Shown here piece after piece: positions 17,055 to 28,435 of a DNA stretch of 64,000 nucleotides. Source of the stretch: Burkholderiales bacterium. Lineage in GTDB: Bacteria; Pseudomonadota; Gammaproteobacteria; Burkholderiales; UBA6910. Where the stretch lies: the NCBI GenBank assembly GCA_026005015.1, contig BPKG01000001.1, forward strand, positions 1,554,501 to 1,618,500, in the 5' to 3' direction. Made by a program: the position numbers and the translations under genes. Within the stretch, counting starts at the first letter, position 1, and every line of letters starts with the position of its first letter. The notes beneath the pieces were generated by a model, which worked only from the letters and a program-made list of their open reading frames with translations, ran no database searches and had not been told where the DNA came from.

Positions 17055-17933
17055 CTAGCCTTGGCACAGCTCTGCCGCCGTGACCTCGCCCGGCAGGTCC
17101 GCTTGCGTGAAGCCGAAACGCGCAACTAATTGCAGGTGCTCCTGGGTTCCGATGAACGTTTCGAGCTCGCGATTGAACGCCTCGACCAGGTCCCGATCGC
17201 TTTTGCGAAATCCGAACCCGCCGTAGCCGATCGCCGGCTTGCCGTCGATCACCGGCTGTCGGAACGGATCGGCCCGCTCGACCCAGGTATTTCCGACCTC
17301 GGCCTTTCCCAGCAGGTCGCGCACGGTGAGGGCCGTCGCCGCGTACGCGTCCACGCGCCCGGCCTCGACGCCCGCCAGCGCGTTGGCCGCGCTGGGGAAC
17401 ACGACGACGCGCTCGTCGGGAATGCCCAATGCCCGGGCGTACCCTCGCTCCACCGCGCCCGCAACGACGCCGAGCTTCGCCTCCGGGTGGCGCGCCATGT
17501 CCTCGTAGCTGTGCAGTCCGAGGGGATTTCCCTGCTTGACGATGAACGCCTGGCCAATGGCGTAGGTCGGGTTCGAGAAGGCGATGCGTTCGCACCGCTG
17601 CGGCAGGATGTACATCCCGGCGGCGATGATGTCGAACCGCCCGGCCTGCAACCCCGGGATCAGGGATCCGAACTGGGTGAGCACGCCCTCCACCTTCTCT
17701 ATCCCTAAGCGGCGCAGGATGACCCGCGCCACCTCCGGCGCCTCGCCGGTCGCGCGATTGCGCTGGGTGTCGAGATAGGCAAAGGGCGCCTCGTCCGCGA
17801 AACCGATGCGGATGCTTTCTTCCCGCCGAGCCCGTTCGAGGGTCGATCCGTCTCCCAAAGCGGACGGATCCGAGCAGCCGGCCAGCAGCAGGACCGCCGC
17901 AACCGCGGCGGCCAGAAGCGACCGGAGCGTCAC
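17055..17933 (-). CDS. ehuB: Ectoine/hydroxyectoine-binding lipoprotein EhuB
   Basis: The solute-binding component, a periplasmic protein anchored by a lipid. GTG at 17933 follows a GGAGG site by five bases and gives the signal MTLRSLLAAAVAAVLLLAGC; an alternative ATG at 17975 overlaps the ectD stop. The mature protein has the SBP type 3 fold. IGFADEAPFAYLD near 40 and AAGMYILPQRCERIAFSNPTY near 100 closely resemble EhuB proteins, where acidic and aromatic residues cage ectoine. Its place directly after ectD supports this specificity. Confidence 0.86.
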   Translation of the reverse strand: MTLRSLLAAAVAAVLLLAGCSDPSALGDGSTLERARREESIRIGFADEAPFAYLDTQRNRATGEAPEVARVILRRLGIEKVEGVLTQFGSLIPGLQAGRFDIIAAGMYILPQRCERIAFSNPTYAIGQAFIVKQGNPLGLHSYEDMARHPEAKLGVVAGAVERGYARALGIPDERVVVFPSAANALAGVEAGRVDAYAATALTVRDLLGKAEVGNTWVERADPFRQPVIDGKPAIGYGGFGFRKSDRDLVEAFNRELETFIGTQEHLQLVARFGFTQADLPGEVTAAELCQG

Positions 17934-17971
17934 CCATTCCTCCCGATGAGGCGCCCGTCCAGCGAATGCGG

Positions 17972-18904
17972 TCATACGCCTCTCTTTACCGCCTGCGGAA
18001 CCACCGGCTCAATGGGCGAGAAGTCGCTGCGGGTAGCGATGAACTCGGGCCGGGGAGTCAGACCGTGCAGCGGAGCGCCCAGCGCGTTCTCCACGCTGTT
18101 ATAGACGAAGAACAGGTTGCTGCGGGGATCGGGGGTGATGTTGCTATTGGACCCGTGCATGGCATTGCAGTCGAAAAACACCACCGATCCGGCCGGCCCC
18201 TTCATCGACTCGATCCCGCCCCGGTCCACCAGGAAGCGCAGGCTGGCCTCGTCCGGCACGCCGTACTCCTGCTTCCTGAGGGACTGCTTGTAGTGCTCAT
18301 CGGGCGTCTCGCCCACGCACTGGATATAGTGCATGTGGGAGCCAGGGATGATCATCAGCGGGCCGTTGTGCTCGTCGTTGTCGGTGAGCAGGATCGAGCA
18401 GGAAACCGCCCGCATGCGCGGCATGCCGTCTTCCACGTGCCAGGTCTCGAAGTCGCTGTGCCAGTAGAACTCTTTGCCCTTGAAGCCGGGCTTGCGGTTG
18501 GCGCGTGACTGGTGGATGTAGACCTGGCTGCCTAGGATCTGGCGGGCGATGTTCACCAGCCGGATATCGCGCGCGAGCTGGTCGAGCACGGGGCTCAGGC
18601 GATGTACCATGAAGACCGAGCGCACCTCGCCGCTGCCCGGCTCGGCGATTACCTCGTCGCGGCCCTCGAGCTTCGGATCGTGGGCCAATCTCTCCACCTC
18701 GCTCAGGAATCGCGCAACCTCCTCCGGGCTGAAAAGCTGCTTCAGGAGAATGAAGCCCTTTTTGGCGTAGCGGGCGAGCTGGTGTTGCGACAGGTCCGTC
18801 GGGCCCTGTTCCTTCCAGCCATCATAGACCACGGGATCCTGGCGCAGGATGATCGCGGCCTCGCTGTCGGATCGCGATTTATAGACGTCGGTCACGGTAA
18901 TCAT
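17972..18904 (-). CDS. ectD: Ectoine 5-hydroxylase
   Basis: A 310-residue Fe(II)/2-oxoglutarate dioxygenase that converts ectoine to 5-hydroxyectoine. It contains the EctD signature FYWHSDFETWHVEDGMPRMR near 148-167, including the iron ligands His and Asp. The distal ligand lies in FFDCNAMHGSNSN near 250, and the 2-oxoglutarate-binding Arg follows shortly after. The start MITVTDVYKSR was chosen over an upstream in-frame GTG/ATG because it matches family length. It sits 88 bases after ectC. Confident assignment. Confidence 0.95.
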   Translation of the reverse strand: MITVTDVYKSRSDSEAAIILRQDPVVYDGWKEQGPTDLSQHQLARYAKKGFILLKQLFSPEEVARFLSEVERLAHDPKLEGRDEVIAEPGSGEVRSVFMVHRLSPVLDQLARDIRLVNIARQILGSQVYIHQSRANRKPGFKGKEFYWHSDFETWHVEDGMPRMRAVSCSILLTDNDEHNGPLMIIPGSHMHYIQCVGETPDEHYKQSLRKQEYGVPDEASLRFLVDRGGIESMKGPAGSVVFFDCNAMHGSNSNITPDPRSNLFFVYNSVENALGAPLHGLTPRPEFIATRSDFSPIEPVVPQAVKRGV

Positions 18905-18992
18905 GTTTCCGGTGCCTCCAATACTCGGTTGCGGAAGCGGCCAGCTGGGCGCCGGTGCCACGGCCTCACGCACGCCTCAGCGCGCTCGCCAC

Positions 18993-21316
<2,324 letters not shown>

Positions 21317-21330
21317 TCAGCGCAGTTCCC

Positions 21331-21939
21331 TCAGGGTCGGCTGAGGGGCCCGGTTTCGAGAATCGGCGCGGAATCGATGTGCTGGGCCTCCATGAGCTGC
21401 ACGATGCGCTCCAGCGCCAGGGCGATGGCGGCCTGCTCCAGTTCCGGCAGGCGGTTGAGACCTTGAGCTAGCCGCTCCTGCAGCGGCGAAGGCGCCTGGG
21501 CGGCTAGGGCCGCCCCTCGTTCGGTCGCGCTGACCCGAACGATGCGCCGGTCCTCCACCCCGCGGCTGCGGGTCACCAGGCCCTTCTCCTCCAGCCGGTC
21601 CAGGATGCCCACCACGGTGCTCGGGGAAAGGTGCACTTCCTTGGCCAACGCGGTGGCGGTCATCGGCCCGCCGTTCACCACCGCCAGCAGGCACACGAGC
21701 TGCGGCGCGGTGATGTGGCTCTGGGACTCCAACTGCTTGGAGTACATGTCCACGCAGCGGATGATGCGCCGGATGGCGCGCAAGACTCGCAAATCGTATC
21801 GGACACTCGCCCGGCCATCCTCCACCTCCGGGATCGCCTCGAGCCGGGGAGGAGGCTGGGCGCCGGGAGCCATCTCCTCGACCAGGGGGAGCGGCTCGCT
21901 CCTAGGGTCGACGCTGGTTACCATGAGCGGCCTCGCCAT
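21331..21939 (-). CDS. ectR: MarR-family ectoine operon regulator EctR
   Basis: A 202-residue winged-helix regulator with a long N-terminal extension (about 45 residues). The MarR core contains TAPQLVCLLAVV, the recognition helix LSPSTVVGILDRLEEKGLVTRSR and the wing EDRRIVRVSAT. It directly precedes ectA on the same strand, unlike in methylotrophs where ectR is often separately transcribed. EctR homologues repress ect transcription, so it probably controls its own operon through the operator-like repeat near 21985-21998. Confidence 0.88.
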   Translation of the reverse strand: MARPLMVTSVDPRSEPLPLVEEMAPGAQPPPRLEAIPEVEDGRASVRYDLRVLRAIRRIIRCVDMYSKQLESQSHITAPQLVCLLAVVNGGPMTATALAKEVHLSPSTVVGILDRLEEKGLVTRSRGVEDRRIVRVSATERGAALAAQAPSPLQERLAQGLNRLPELEQAAIALALERIVQLMEAQHIDSAPILETGPLSRP

Positions 21940-21984
21940 GAAATTACGACAGAAATCATCGTGAATATTATTATTTCTCCTGAA

Positions 21985-21998
21985 ATGATGTTAATCAT
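21985..21998. promoter_or_regulatory. Inverted repeat overlapping ectR -10, candidate EctR operator
   Basis: ATGAT-GTTA-ATCAT is a perfect 5-bp inverted repeat. It overlaps the predicted -10 element of the ect promoter, the position where EctR binds in Methylomicrobium. A looser GAAAT...ATTTC repeat lies closer to the gene (21952-21977). Confidence 0.5.
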
Positions 21999-22021
21999 AA
22001 TCAATTTCCATGGCCTGTCAA
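21994..22021 (-). promoter_or_regulatory. Strong sigma-70 promoter of the ectR-ectABCD-ehuBCDA operon
   Basis: On the minus strand TTGACA (22016-22021) is followed after 16 bases by TATGAT (21994-21999), close to consensus. The region is strikingly AT-rich for this window. Transcription would start about 50 bases before the ectR ATG. Confidence 0.75.
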
Positions 22022-22203
22022 CCCTGGGGGGCTTCCGAATGGTGAAACAGGCCAGGCAGCGGCGAGTCTCCCGGGGGTTTCCGCGCTTCGGCAGCGTGGT
22101 CTTCCTGGCCGAAGCCTCGCCGTAGCGAGGCGTGAAAGAGCTCGGTGGGTGGCGGTAGAGCCCCGAGAATCGCCGCAGAGGCGGCCCGCGCCCCTGGGGA
22201 GTC

Positions 22204-22716
22204 TCAGGGCGCTTTGGGAGGCGGCCCGCCCGCGAGTTGCTTGAGGAGGTGGGACTCCCGCTTGTAGAAACCCTCCGTGTGAAAGGTTTCCGGCAGCCGG
22301 TAGAGCTCGTAGTCCAGGTGATGGCACAGCTCGTGTAGCACCGTGCGCAGGAAGGTGCGAAACTTCACCACCTGCCCCCGCTGGGCAGTGCGCATCCAGA
22401 CCGAGATCTTGGGCGGCGTTGCGTCCCCGGTGGGCTCGTACAGCCCATGGAGCTCGCCGCCCGCCACCTGGGGCCGGGTCTTGTACACCTTGATGCGCAC
22501 CGGCGGCACGCCCAGCCGTCGGGCAAGCTCGTCCAGCAACCGCTGGCAGGCCAGCTCCGTGGCGCCGGGATGCTCGGCGGCCAGGGCCTGGGCGATGAGG
22601 TCCACCAGGGGATGCAGGTCCTCCACGCCGGGCACGGGCACCGCCTCGATCCTGTCGCTCGCGTCGTAGACGCGCTTGCGGCGGGGGCTCAAACGGTCGT
22701 AGAAGGCAAAAGGCAT
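22204..22716 (-). CDS. Zincin-like putative metalloprotease
   Basis: A 170-residue cytoplasmic protein with HELCHHLDYELYRL near 130, an HExxH zinc motif with a further histidine, as in SprT-like and related minimal metallopeptidases. A possible third ligand lies in HTEGFYKRES 20 residues on. The N-terminal half opens MPFAFYDRLSPRRKRVYDASDR and is helical. The start at 22716 was chosen over an upstream start that adds 50 arginine-rich residues. Related proteins are annotated only as hypothetical; substrate unknown. Confidence 0.72.
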   Translation of the reverse strand: MPFAFYDRLSPRRKRVYDASDRIEAVPVPGVEDLHPLVDLIAQALAAEHPGATELACQRLLDELARRLGVPPVRIKVYKTRPQVAGGELHGLYEPTGDATPPKISVWMRTAQRGQVVKFRTFLRTVLHELCHHLDYELYRLPETFHTEGFYKRESHLLKQLAGGPPPKAP

Positions 22717-23174
22717 GGCGTCGAGGAAGCGCGGGGCGATTCTAACCGCCCGCTTCCCTAGGTGGAAAGGGCGAAGGGAAAAGGGGCTGACGCCCGACCT
22801 TCTCTCTCCGTGTCGCGCCGCGGGCTTTGCAAAGGCTCGAGACAAGCGCTTGACGATTTCTAACAAATCGGCGCGCCGAACTTAAGCCCGATCTCTTCGA
22901 ACCTCCGTCCTGCCAAGTGAGGGCTAGCTTGCGCGGAAAGGAAGGCCGGAGCTTGTCCGATGTCCTGATGGCAGCCGCACCCCAAGCGCCCAGTTTCATC
23001 CCGCGTGAGCTGGAGCGCGGGGCCCAGGTGTTTCAGGAACGAGTCCGCCTTAAGGCATGCCGAAGGGTTCGCCAGGGCGCTGGGGAAACCCGCTTGCCGG
23101 CGGCCGAAGCCCCGCGTCCCGCGGCCAGGCATTAGAATGCCAAAGCTAAGCCGGGCCTCCCTTTCCTTCAGCCC
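22717..23174. other. 458-base region without a convincing gene
   Basis: No open frame here has family-like sequence. The only structure noticed is a perfect inverted repeat, CGATTT-CTAAC-AAATCG (22854-22870), preceded by TTGACG-like sequence. It could be an operator or a short hairpin. The region should contain the promoters of the zincin gene (leftward) and nadE (rightward). Confidence 0.4.
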
Positions 23175-25256
23175 ATGACCGAACCGAGCGATTTCTTCAA
23201 TCCCTACCGCCACCATTTCGTGCGGGTCGCCGTGGCCGTGCCCGAGGTGCGGGTGGCGGACCCGGACTTCAACGCCGCCCAGACCGTCGCCCTCATGGGC
23301 CGGGCAGCGGAGGAGCGGGTGGCGCTTGTGGTCTTTCCCGAGCTGGGGCTGTCCGCCTATTCCTGCGAAGACCTGTTCCACCAGCAGGCTCTGCTCACGG
23401 GCTGCCGCGAGGCCCTGGCCCGGGTGCTCAAGGAGACGGCGGAGCTTCCCCTGTTGGCCGCGGTAGGGCTGCCCCTGGAGATCGACGGGCGGCTCTATAA
23501 CTGCGCCGCCCTGATCCACCGGGGGCGGGTCCTGGGGGTCGTGCCCAAGACCTACCTGCCCAATTACCGGGAATTCTACGAACGGCGCCAGTTCACCCCG
23601 GGCGATTGTACCGCCCGGGATAGGATCGCCCTCTGCGGCCAGGAGGTCCCTTTCGGGGCCCGGCTGCTGTTCCAGGCTGAGGACCAGCCGCGCTTCGTGG
23701 TACACGCGGAGATCTGCGAGGACCTGTGGGTGCCGGTGCCCCCCTCGTCCTATGGGGCGCTCGCCGGAGCCACGGTGCTCGTGAACCTTTCCGCCTCCAA
23801 CGTGACCCTGGGCAAGGACGACTACCGCCGGCAGCTCGTGGCCAACCAATCGGGCCGCTGCCTGGCGGCCTATCTCTACTCGGCCTGCGGGCCGGGGGAG
23901 TCCACCACCGACCTCGCCTGGGACGCCCACGCCCTCATCTATGAAAACGGCTCCCGGCTCGCCGAGTCCGAGCGCTTCGCCTACCGGTCCCAGCTCGTCG
24001 CCGCTGACATCGACCTGGAGCGGCTCGTCCAGGACCGCCTGCGCCAGGGCACCTTCGCCGACTCGGCCCGGACCCACCGGGACGCGGTGGCCGCTTTCCG
24101 CACCGTGCCCTTCCGGCTCGAACTCCCTGCCCAGGGATTCCTGCCCTTGAAGCGCCCCCTGGAGCGCTTCCCCTACGTGCCCGCCGATCTCTCGCGACGG
24201 GACGAGCGCTGCCGGGAGGTCTACGAGATCCAGGTGCAGGGGCTGGTGACGCGCCTCAAGGCTACCGGTATCGACAAGGTGGTGATCGGCGTCTCCGGCG
24301 GGCTCGACTCCACCCAGGCCCTGCTGGTGTGCGCCCGGGCCATGGACGTGCTGAACCTTCCCCGCACCCACATCCTCGCCTACAGCCTGCCCGGGTTCGC
24401 CACCTCCCCCCGCACCCGCCGCCAGGCCCAGCGGCTGATGGCGGCCCTGGGGACGAGCGCCCGGGAGCTGGACATCCGCCCCGCCGCGGAAGCCCTGCTG
24501 CGGGCGATCGGCCATCCCCACCGCGAGGACAGGCCTGTGTTCGACGTTACCTTCGAGAACGTGCAGGCGGGCGAACGCACGAGCCATCTGTTCCGCCTCG
24601 CCAACCTGCACGGGGCCATGGTGGTGGGCACCAGCGACCTCTCGGAGCTGGCCCTGGGCTGGTGCACCTACGGGGTGGGCGACCACATGGCCCACTACCA
24701 CGTGAACGCGAGCGTGCCCAAGACCCTGATCCAATACCTGATCCGCTGGGTCGCGGCCACCGGCCGCTTCGGTACCGAGGCTAGCCAGGTCCTCTTGGAG
24801 GTGCTGGAGACCGAGATCAGCCCGGAGCTGGTGCCGGGCGCCGACGGCGACCAGCCCGGGCAGCGCACCGAGGAGATCATCGGACCCTACGAGCTAGTGG
24901 ATTTCTTCCTCTACTACGTGCTGCGCTTCGGCTATTGCCCGGAGAAGGTGGCCTACCTGGCCTGGTGCGCCTGGCACACCAAGGCAACCGGCGCCTGGCC
25001 CGACATTCCCGAGGCGAAACGCCACCAGTACACCATCGCCGAGATCAAACGCTGGCTCGGGGTGTTCCTGGACCGCTTTTTCCGCCTGAGCCAGTACAAG
25101 CGCAGCGCCCTGCCCAACGCCCCCAAGGTGGGTTCCGGCGGCTCCCTTTCCCCCCGAGGCGACTGGCGCGCCCCGAGCGACGGGAACGCCCGCGCCTGGC
25201 TCGCCCGCCTCGCCGCCATCCCTGACCGAGAAAGCCCGCCCCGGAACGGGCCTTGA
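23175..25256 (+). CDS. nadE: Glutamine-dependent NAD+ synthetase
   Basis: A 693-residue two-domain enzyme that amidates nicotinic acid adenine dinucleotide using glutamine. The N-terminal nitrilase-type amidase has Glu in [17 protein letters not shown] near 55, Lys in [16 protein letters not shown] near 130 and Cys in [11 protein letters not shown] near 183. The C-terminal synthetase has the P-loop [14 protein letters not shown] near 375 and the [24 protein letters not shown] block near 490. Length is typical of the long, glutamine-using form. Standalone. Confidence 0.96.
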   Translation: MTEPSDFFNPYRHHFVRVAVAVPEVRVADPDFNAAQTVALMGRAAEERVALVVFPELGLSAYSCEDLFHQQALLTGCREALARVLKETAELPLLAAVGLPLEIDGRLYNCAALIHRGRVLGVVPKTYLPNYREFYERRQFTPGDCTARDRIALCGQEVPFGARLLFQAEDQPRFVVHAEICEDLWVPVPPSSYGALAGATVLVNLSASNVTLGKDDYRRQLVANQSGRCLAAYLYSACGPGESTTDLAWDAHALIYENGSRLAESERFAYRSQLVAADIDLERLVQDRLRQGTFADSARTHRDAVAAFRTVPFRLELPAQGFLPLKRPLERFPYVPADLSRRDERCREVYEIQVQGLVTRLKATGIDKVVIGVSGGLDSTQALLVCARAMDVLNLPRTHILAYSLPGFATSPRTRRQAQRLMAALGTSARELDIRPAAEALLRAIGHPHREDRPVFDVTFENVQAGERTSHLFRLANLHGAMVVGTSDLSELALGWCTYGVGDHMAHYHVNASVPKTLIQYLIRWVAATGRFGTEASQVLLEVLETEISPELVPGADGDQPGQRTEEIIGPYELVDFFLYYVLRFGYCPEKVAYLAWCAWHTKATGAWPDIPEAKRHQYTIAEIKRWLGVFLDRFFRLSQYKRSALPNAPKVGSGGSLSPRGDWRAPSDGNARAWLARLAAIPDRESPPRNGP

Positions 25257-25313
25257 CCGGCCTGCCTCCCGATTCAAGAATGGACCGGCAATCTCCCCGC
25301 CCAGGCTGACCGG

Positions 25314-25769
25314 TTGAAGGACTCCTTCGTCGAATTGGACGGTGCCCTGGTGGGCACCCTCACCCAGCGGCCGACCCACGTGGCCGTTTACTTCCCCCGG
25401 GTGCCCCTGCACCTGCGAGGGCGCAGCGCTGGCGAAGTCACCCCCATGGTGGAGGCCGAGCTCCGCCTGTGGGGCGCCACGGTGGAACAGGCGCCGCGCC
25501 GGCTGCCGCGGCGGCTTTCGAAATGGGAAATCCGCTGCCGCAGCATTTTCCTGACCCGTGAGCTGCCTCTGGGATTCGCCGCCTCGGGCCGCGTGCACCT
25601 GGTGATCGAATTCGACCGGGACCAGGCGCTGGCGGTCACCGCCATTCGGGCGAGCCTGCGCATCCTGAAGCGGGTCTCCCAGCTCGCGCCGCCTTCCGCC
25701 AGGGCGCGGACCCGGGAGCGCCGCCGTCCCCGCCCGGCTTCGGCCCGGCGGCGGCTCGCCAACCCCTGA
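25314..25769 (+). CDS. Hypothetical protein
   Basis: A 151-residue open frame from TTG 25314, 57 bases after nadE. The first 110 residues look like a folded protein (THVAVYFPRVPLHLRGR; VHLVIEFDRDQALAVTAIRASL), while the last 30 residues are Arg/Pro/Ala-rich and probably disordered. No family was recognised. Codon use and GC are like the neighbours. An ATG start is lacking, so the true N-terminus is uncertain. Confidence 0.5.
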   Translation: MKDSFVELDGALVGTLTQRPTHVAVYFPRVPLHLRGRSAGEVTPMVEAELRLWGATVEQAPRRLPRRLSKWEIRCRSIFLTRELPLGFAASGRVHLVIEFDRDQALAVTAIRASLRILKRVSQLAPPSARARTRERRRPRPASARRRLANP

Positions 25770-25825
25770 AAAGCCCCTGAGCGTCCTGCCCGGATTTGCC
25801 TTCCGGGGCCACCCCATGGATCCCG

Positions 25826-25938
25826 TTTTAAATAAATTTTAGGAATAAATATCTGGCTTTAAATTTCTTTGAGAATATATGTCCCAGGTATAGGATAAGC
25901 GCCATTAATGGGTGCATAAAAATTTCTGACCTCTTCCC
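25826..25938 (+). promoter_or_regulatory. AT-rich leader/promoter region of the sulfate assimilation operon
   Basis: About 110 bases that are far more AT-rich than the rest of the window precede tauE-cysH-cysD-cysN. They include TTTAAATAAATTTTAGG and a TTGAGA (25870-25875) with TAGGAT-like sequence about 16 bases later. CysB-type activators bind AT-rich sites of this sort, but no defined site can be called. Confidence 0.5.
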
Positions 25939-26715
25939 ATGGACGGTTTCGATCCCTCGACTTCCCTGGCGGGATTCCTGGTGGGCGTGCTGGTGGGCTT
26001 GACCGGCATCGGCGGCGGCGCCCTCATGACGCCGCTGCTCATTCTGGTGCTGGGGGTGGCGCCCGCCGCCGCGGTGGGGACCGACCTACTCTACGCCGCC
26101 CTTACCAAGGTGGGCGCCACTCGGTGGAATCACCGGGAGCGGGTGGTGGACTGGCGCACCGTGGGGTTGCTCGCCCTCGGAAGCCTGCCTGCCAGCCTCC
26201 TGGCGCTGGCCTGGCTGGGGCAAGTCGGCAGCCCCGAGGGACTGGATAGGGCGGTGCGTGCCGTCCTGGCCGGGGCCCTCATCCTCACCGGCCTGGCACT
26301 CCTCTTCGGGCGGCGGGCCCAGGCCTTGGCTGCCCGCGCCCGGCTCGTGGAGCGGCTCGGGGGTGAGGCTCGCGCGACCATCGCTATGGGGGCGGCCATG
26401 GGGGTGCTGGTTACCGTCTCGTCGGTGGGCGCCGGCGCCCTGGGGGTGGCCTTTCTCTCCATGGTGTACCCCGAGTGGGCCGCCCGGCGCATTGTGGCGA
26501 CCGACATCGCCCACGCCGTGCCCCTCACCCTGGTGGCCGGCCTCGGCCATGCGGCCCTGGGCACGGTGCAGTGGGGGCTGCTCGCTGGCCTGCTCCTCGG
26601 GTCGATCCCCGGCGTCTGGGTGGGAACGCGGCTCTGCGGCGCGCTCCCGGAGCCGGTGCTGCGCCGGATCATGGGCACGGCGCTGTTGGCGGTCGCCGGC
26701 AAACTCGCTTGGTAA
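25939..26715 (+). CDS. TauE/SafE family sulfite/organosulfur exporter
   Basis: A 258-residue inner-membrane protein with seven or eight TM segments in two halves. The family motif GLTGIGGGALMTPLLIL near residue 20 recurs as VSSVGAGALGVAFLSMVYPE near 155. Members export sulfite, sulfoacetate or related anions. Its position as first gene before cysH-cysD-cysN suggests sulfite or sulfate handling during assimilation. It could act as importer or exporter; direction is not shown by sequence. Confidence 0.85.
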   Translation: MDGFDPSTSLAGFLVGVLVGLTGIGGGALMTPLLILVLGVAPAAAVGTDLLYAALTKVGATRWNHRERVVDWRTVGLLALGSLPASLLALAWLGQVGSPEGLDRAVRAVLAGALILTGLALLFGRRAQALAARARLVERLGGEARATIAMGAAMGVLVTVSSVGAGALGVAFLSMVYPEWAARRIVATDIAHAVPLTLVAGLGHAALGTVQWGLLAGLLLGSIPGVWVGTRLCGALPEPVLRRIMGTALLAVAGKLAW

Positions 26716-26730
26716 GAAAAGGAAAAACCC

Positions 26731-27486
26731 ATGGGCAAGTCCAGCCTTTCCCACCGTTTCCCAGGCCCCGGGCCCCGGGCGCAGAAGCTCGCCCGGCTGG
26801 AGGACACGGTGCGCCACATCGCCCGGGATTTCAGCCCCGCAGCCCTCGCCTCCAGCCTGGGCGCCGAGGATATGGTGCTGACCGACGCCATCCTGCGCCT
26901 CGGTGCCGGCATCGAGATCTTCACCCTCGACACGGGAAAGCTCCACCCGGAGACGCTGTCGCTAATGGAAGCGGTCGAGAGCCGCTACGGCTATCGCATG
27001 CGCACCTTCGAGCCCGATCCCCGGGCCGTCCTGGCGTTCCACGAGGCCCACGGCGACGACGGCATCTATCGCAGCATCGCGATACGCAAACGCTGCTGCG
27101 AAATCCGCAAGCTCGCACCTTTGAAGCTCGCCCTGGCGGGCAAGCGGGCCTGGATCACGGGGCTGCGCCGGGAGCAGTCCATTACCCGGGCGGATATCGC
27201 AGAACGGGAGTTCGACGTCCAGCACGGGCTCGTCAAATTCAACCCCCTCGCCGACTGGAGCGAGGAGGAGGTGTGGAACTACCTCCGGGCCTTCGACGTC
27301 CCCTACAACCCTCTCCACGACCGGGGCTTCCGCAGCATCGGCTGCGCGCCCTGCACCCGGCCGGTGGCTCCGGGGGAGGATTCTCGGGCGGGCCGCTGGT
27401 GGTGGGAGGAGCCCGCTACCCGGGAATGCGGCCTGCACGTGGGGCCCGACGGAAAGCTTGTTCGATCGAGACAGGTGCAACCATGA
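26731..27486 (+). CDS. cysH: Adenylyl-sulfate (APS) reductase, assimilatory
   Basis: A 251-residue reductase that makes sulfite from adenylyl sulfate. It has ASSLGAEDMVLTDAI near 37 and EIFTLDTGKLHPET near 62. The paired cysteines KRCCEIRK and CAPCTRP that hold a 4Fe-4S cluster mark the APS-using type rather than the PAPS-using enterobacterial type. The redox-active Cys is in ECGLHVG at the C-terminus. No cysC is present, consistent with direct APS use. Overlaps cysD by ATGA. Confidence 0.93.
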   Translation: MGKSSLSHRFPGPGPRAQKLARLEDTVRHIARDFSPAALASSLGAEDMVLTDAILRLGAGIEIFTLDTGKLHPETLSLMEAVESRYGYRMRTFEPDPRAVLAFHEAHGDDGIYRSIAIRKRCCEIRKLAPLKLALAGKRAWITGLRREQSITRADIAEREFDVQHGLVKFNPLADWSEEEVWNYLRAFDVPYNPLHDRGFRSIGCAPCTRPVAPGEDSRAGRWWWEEPATRECGLHVGPDGKLVRSRQVQP

Positions 27487-28424
27487 ACGACGCCTTTCAC
27501 CAGCATGCCTTCGCCGGTGCCCCGACTAAGACGCGGGACCCCCTCGACTGGCTCGAGGCGGAAGCGGTCTTCGTCCTGCGGGAAGTCGCCGCGGAGTGCG
27601 CCAATCCCGCTCTGCTTTTCTCCGGCGGCAAGGATTCGGTGGTGTTGTTCCGGCTGGCCCAGAAGGCCTTCTACCCCGGCAGCCTGCCTTTTCCCCTGCT
27701 GCACATCGACACCGGGCACAACTTTCCCGAAGTGCTGGAATTCCGCGACCGGCTCGTTCGGGAAACGGGAGTGCGGCTCATCGTGCGCTCGGTGGAGGAT
27801 TCCATCCGCCGCGGCACGGTGCGCCTACGGGCCGAGGACGAGTCGCGAAACGCCGCCCAGACGGTCACCCTGCTGGAGGCGGTGCGGGAATTCGGCTTCG
27901 ACGCCTTGATCGGTGGCGCCCGCCGGGACGAAGAGAGAGCCCGGGCCAAGGAACGGGTGTTCTCCTTCCGGGACCGCTTCGGCCAGTGGGACCCGAAAGG
28001 CCAGCGGCCGGAGCTTTGGACTCTCTATAACTCGCGGGTGCTCGAAGGAGAGCACCTGCGGGTGTTCCCCTTGAGCGACTGGACCGAGCTGGACGTGTGG
28101 CAGTACATCGCCCGGGAGGGCCTCGCCCTGCCGTCCCTCTATTTCGCTCACCGGCGCCCGGTCGTCCGCCATCGCGGGCTGCTCGTCCCCGTGACGCCCC
28201 TGCGGCCGCCCCGGGACGGGGAAGCCGTGGAAGAACTCTCGGTGCGCTTCAGGACCGTGGGGGACATGAGCTGCACCTGCCCGGTGGAATCCTTCGCCAC
28301 GACCGTGGAGGAGGTGATCGAGGAAACCCGGCGGGCGGCAGTCACGGAGCGGGGCGCAACGAGGCTCGACGACTACACGGCGGAAGCTTCCATGGAGCGG
28401 CGCAAACGGGAAGGCTATTTCTGA
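27483..28424 (+). CDS. cysD: Sulfate adenylyltransferase small subunit
   Basis: A 313-residue PP-loop ATP sulfurylase subunit that adenylates sulfate together with CysN. It has LLFSGGKDSVVLFRLA near 45, LLHIDTGHNFPEVLEFRD near 75, GGARRDEERARAKERVFSFRD near 143 and LFPLSDWTELDVWQYI-like sequence near 200. The ATG at 27483 overlaps the cysH stop. Length is slightly above the E. coli protein (302). Confidence 0.95.
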   Translation: MNDAFHQHAFAGAPTKTRDPLDWLEAEAVFVLREVAAECANPALLFSGGKDSVVLFRLAQKAFYPGSLPFPLLHIDTGHNFPEVLEFRDRLVRETGVRLIVRSVEDSIRRGTVRLRAEDESRNAAQTVTLLEAVREFGFDALIGGARRDEERARAKERVFSFRDRFGQWDPKGQRPELWTLYNSRVLEGEHLRVFPLSDWTELDVWQYIAREGLALPSLYFAHRRPVVRHRGLLVPVTPLRPPRDGEAVEELSVRFRTVGDMSCTCPVESFATTVEEVIEETRRAAVTERGATRLDDYTAEASMERRKREGYF

Positions 28425-28435
28425 GGAACCATGCC

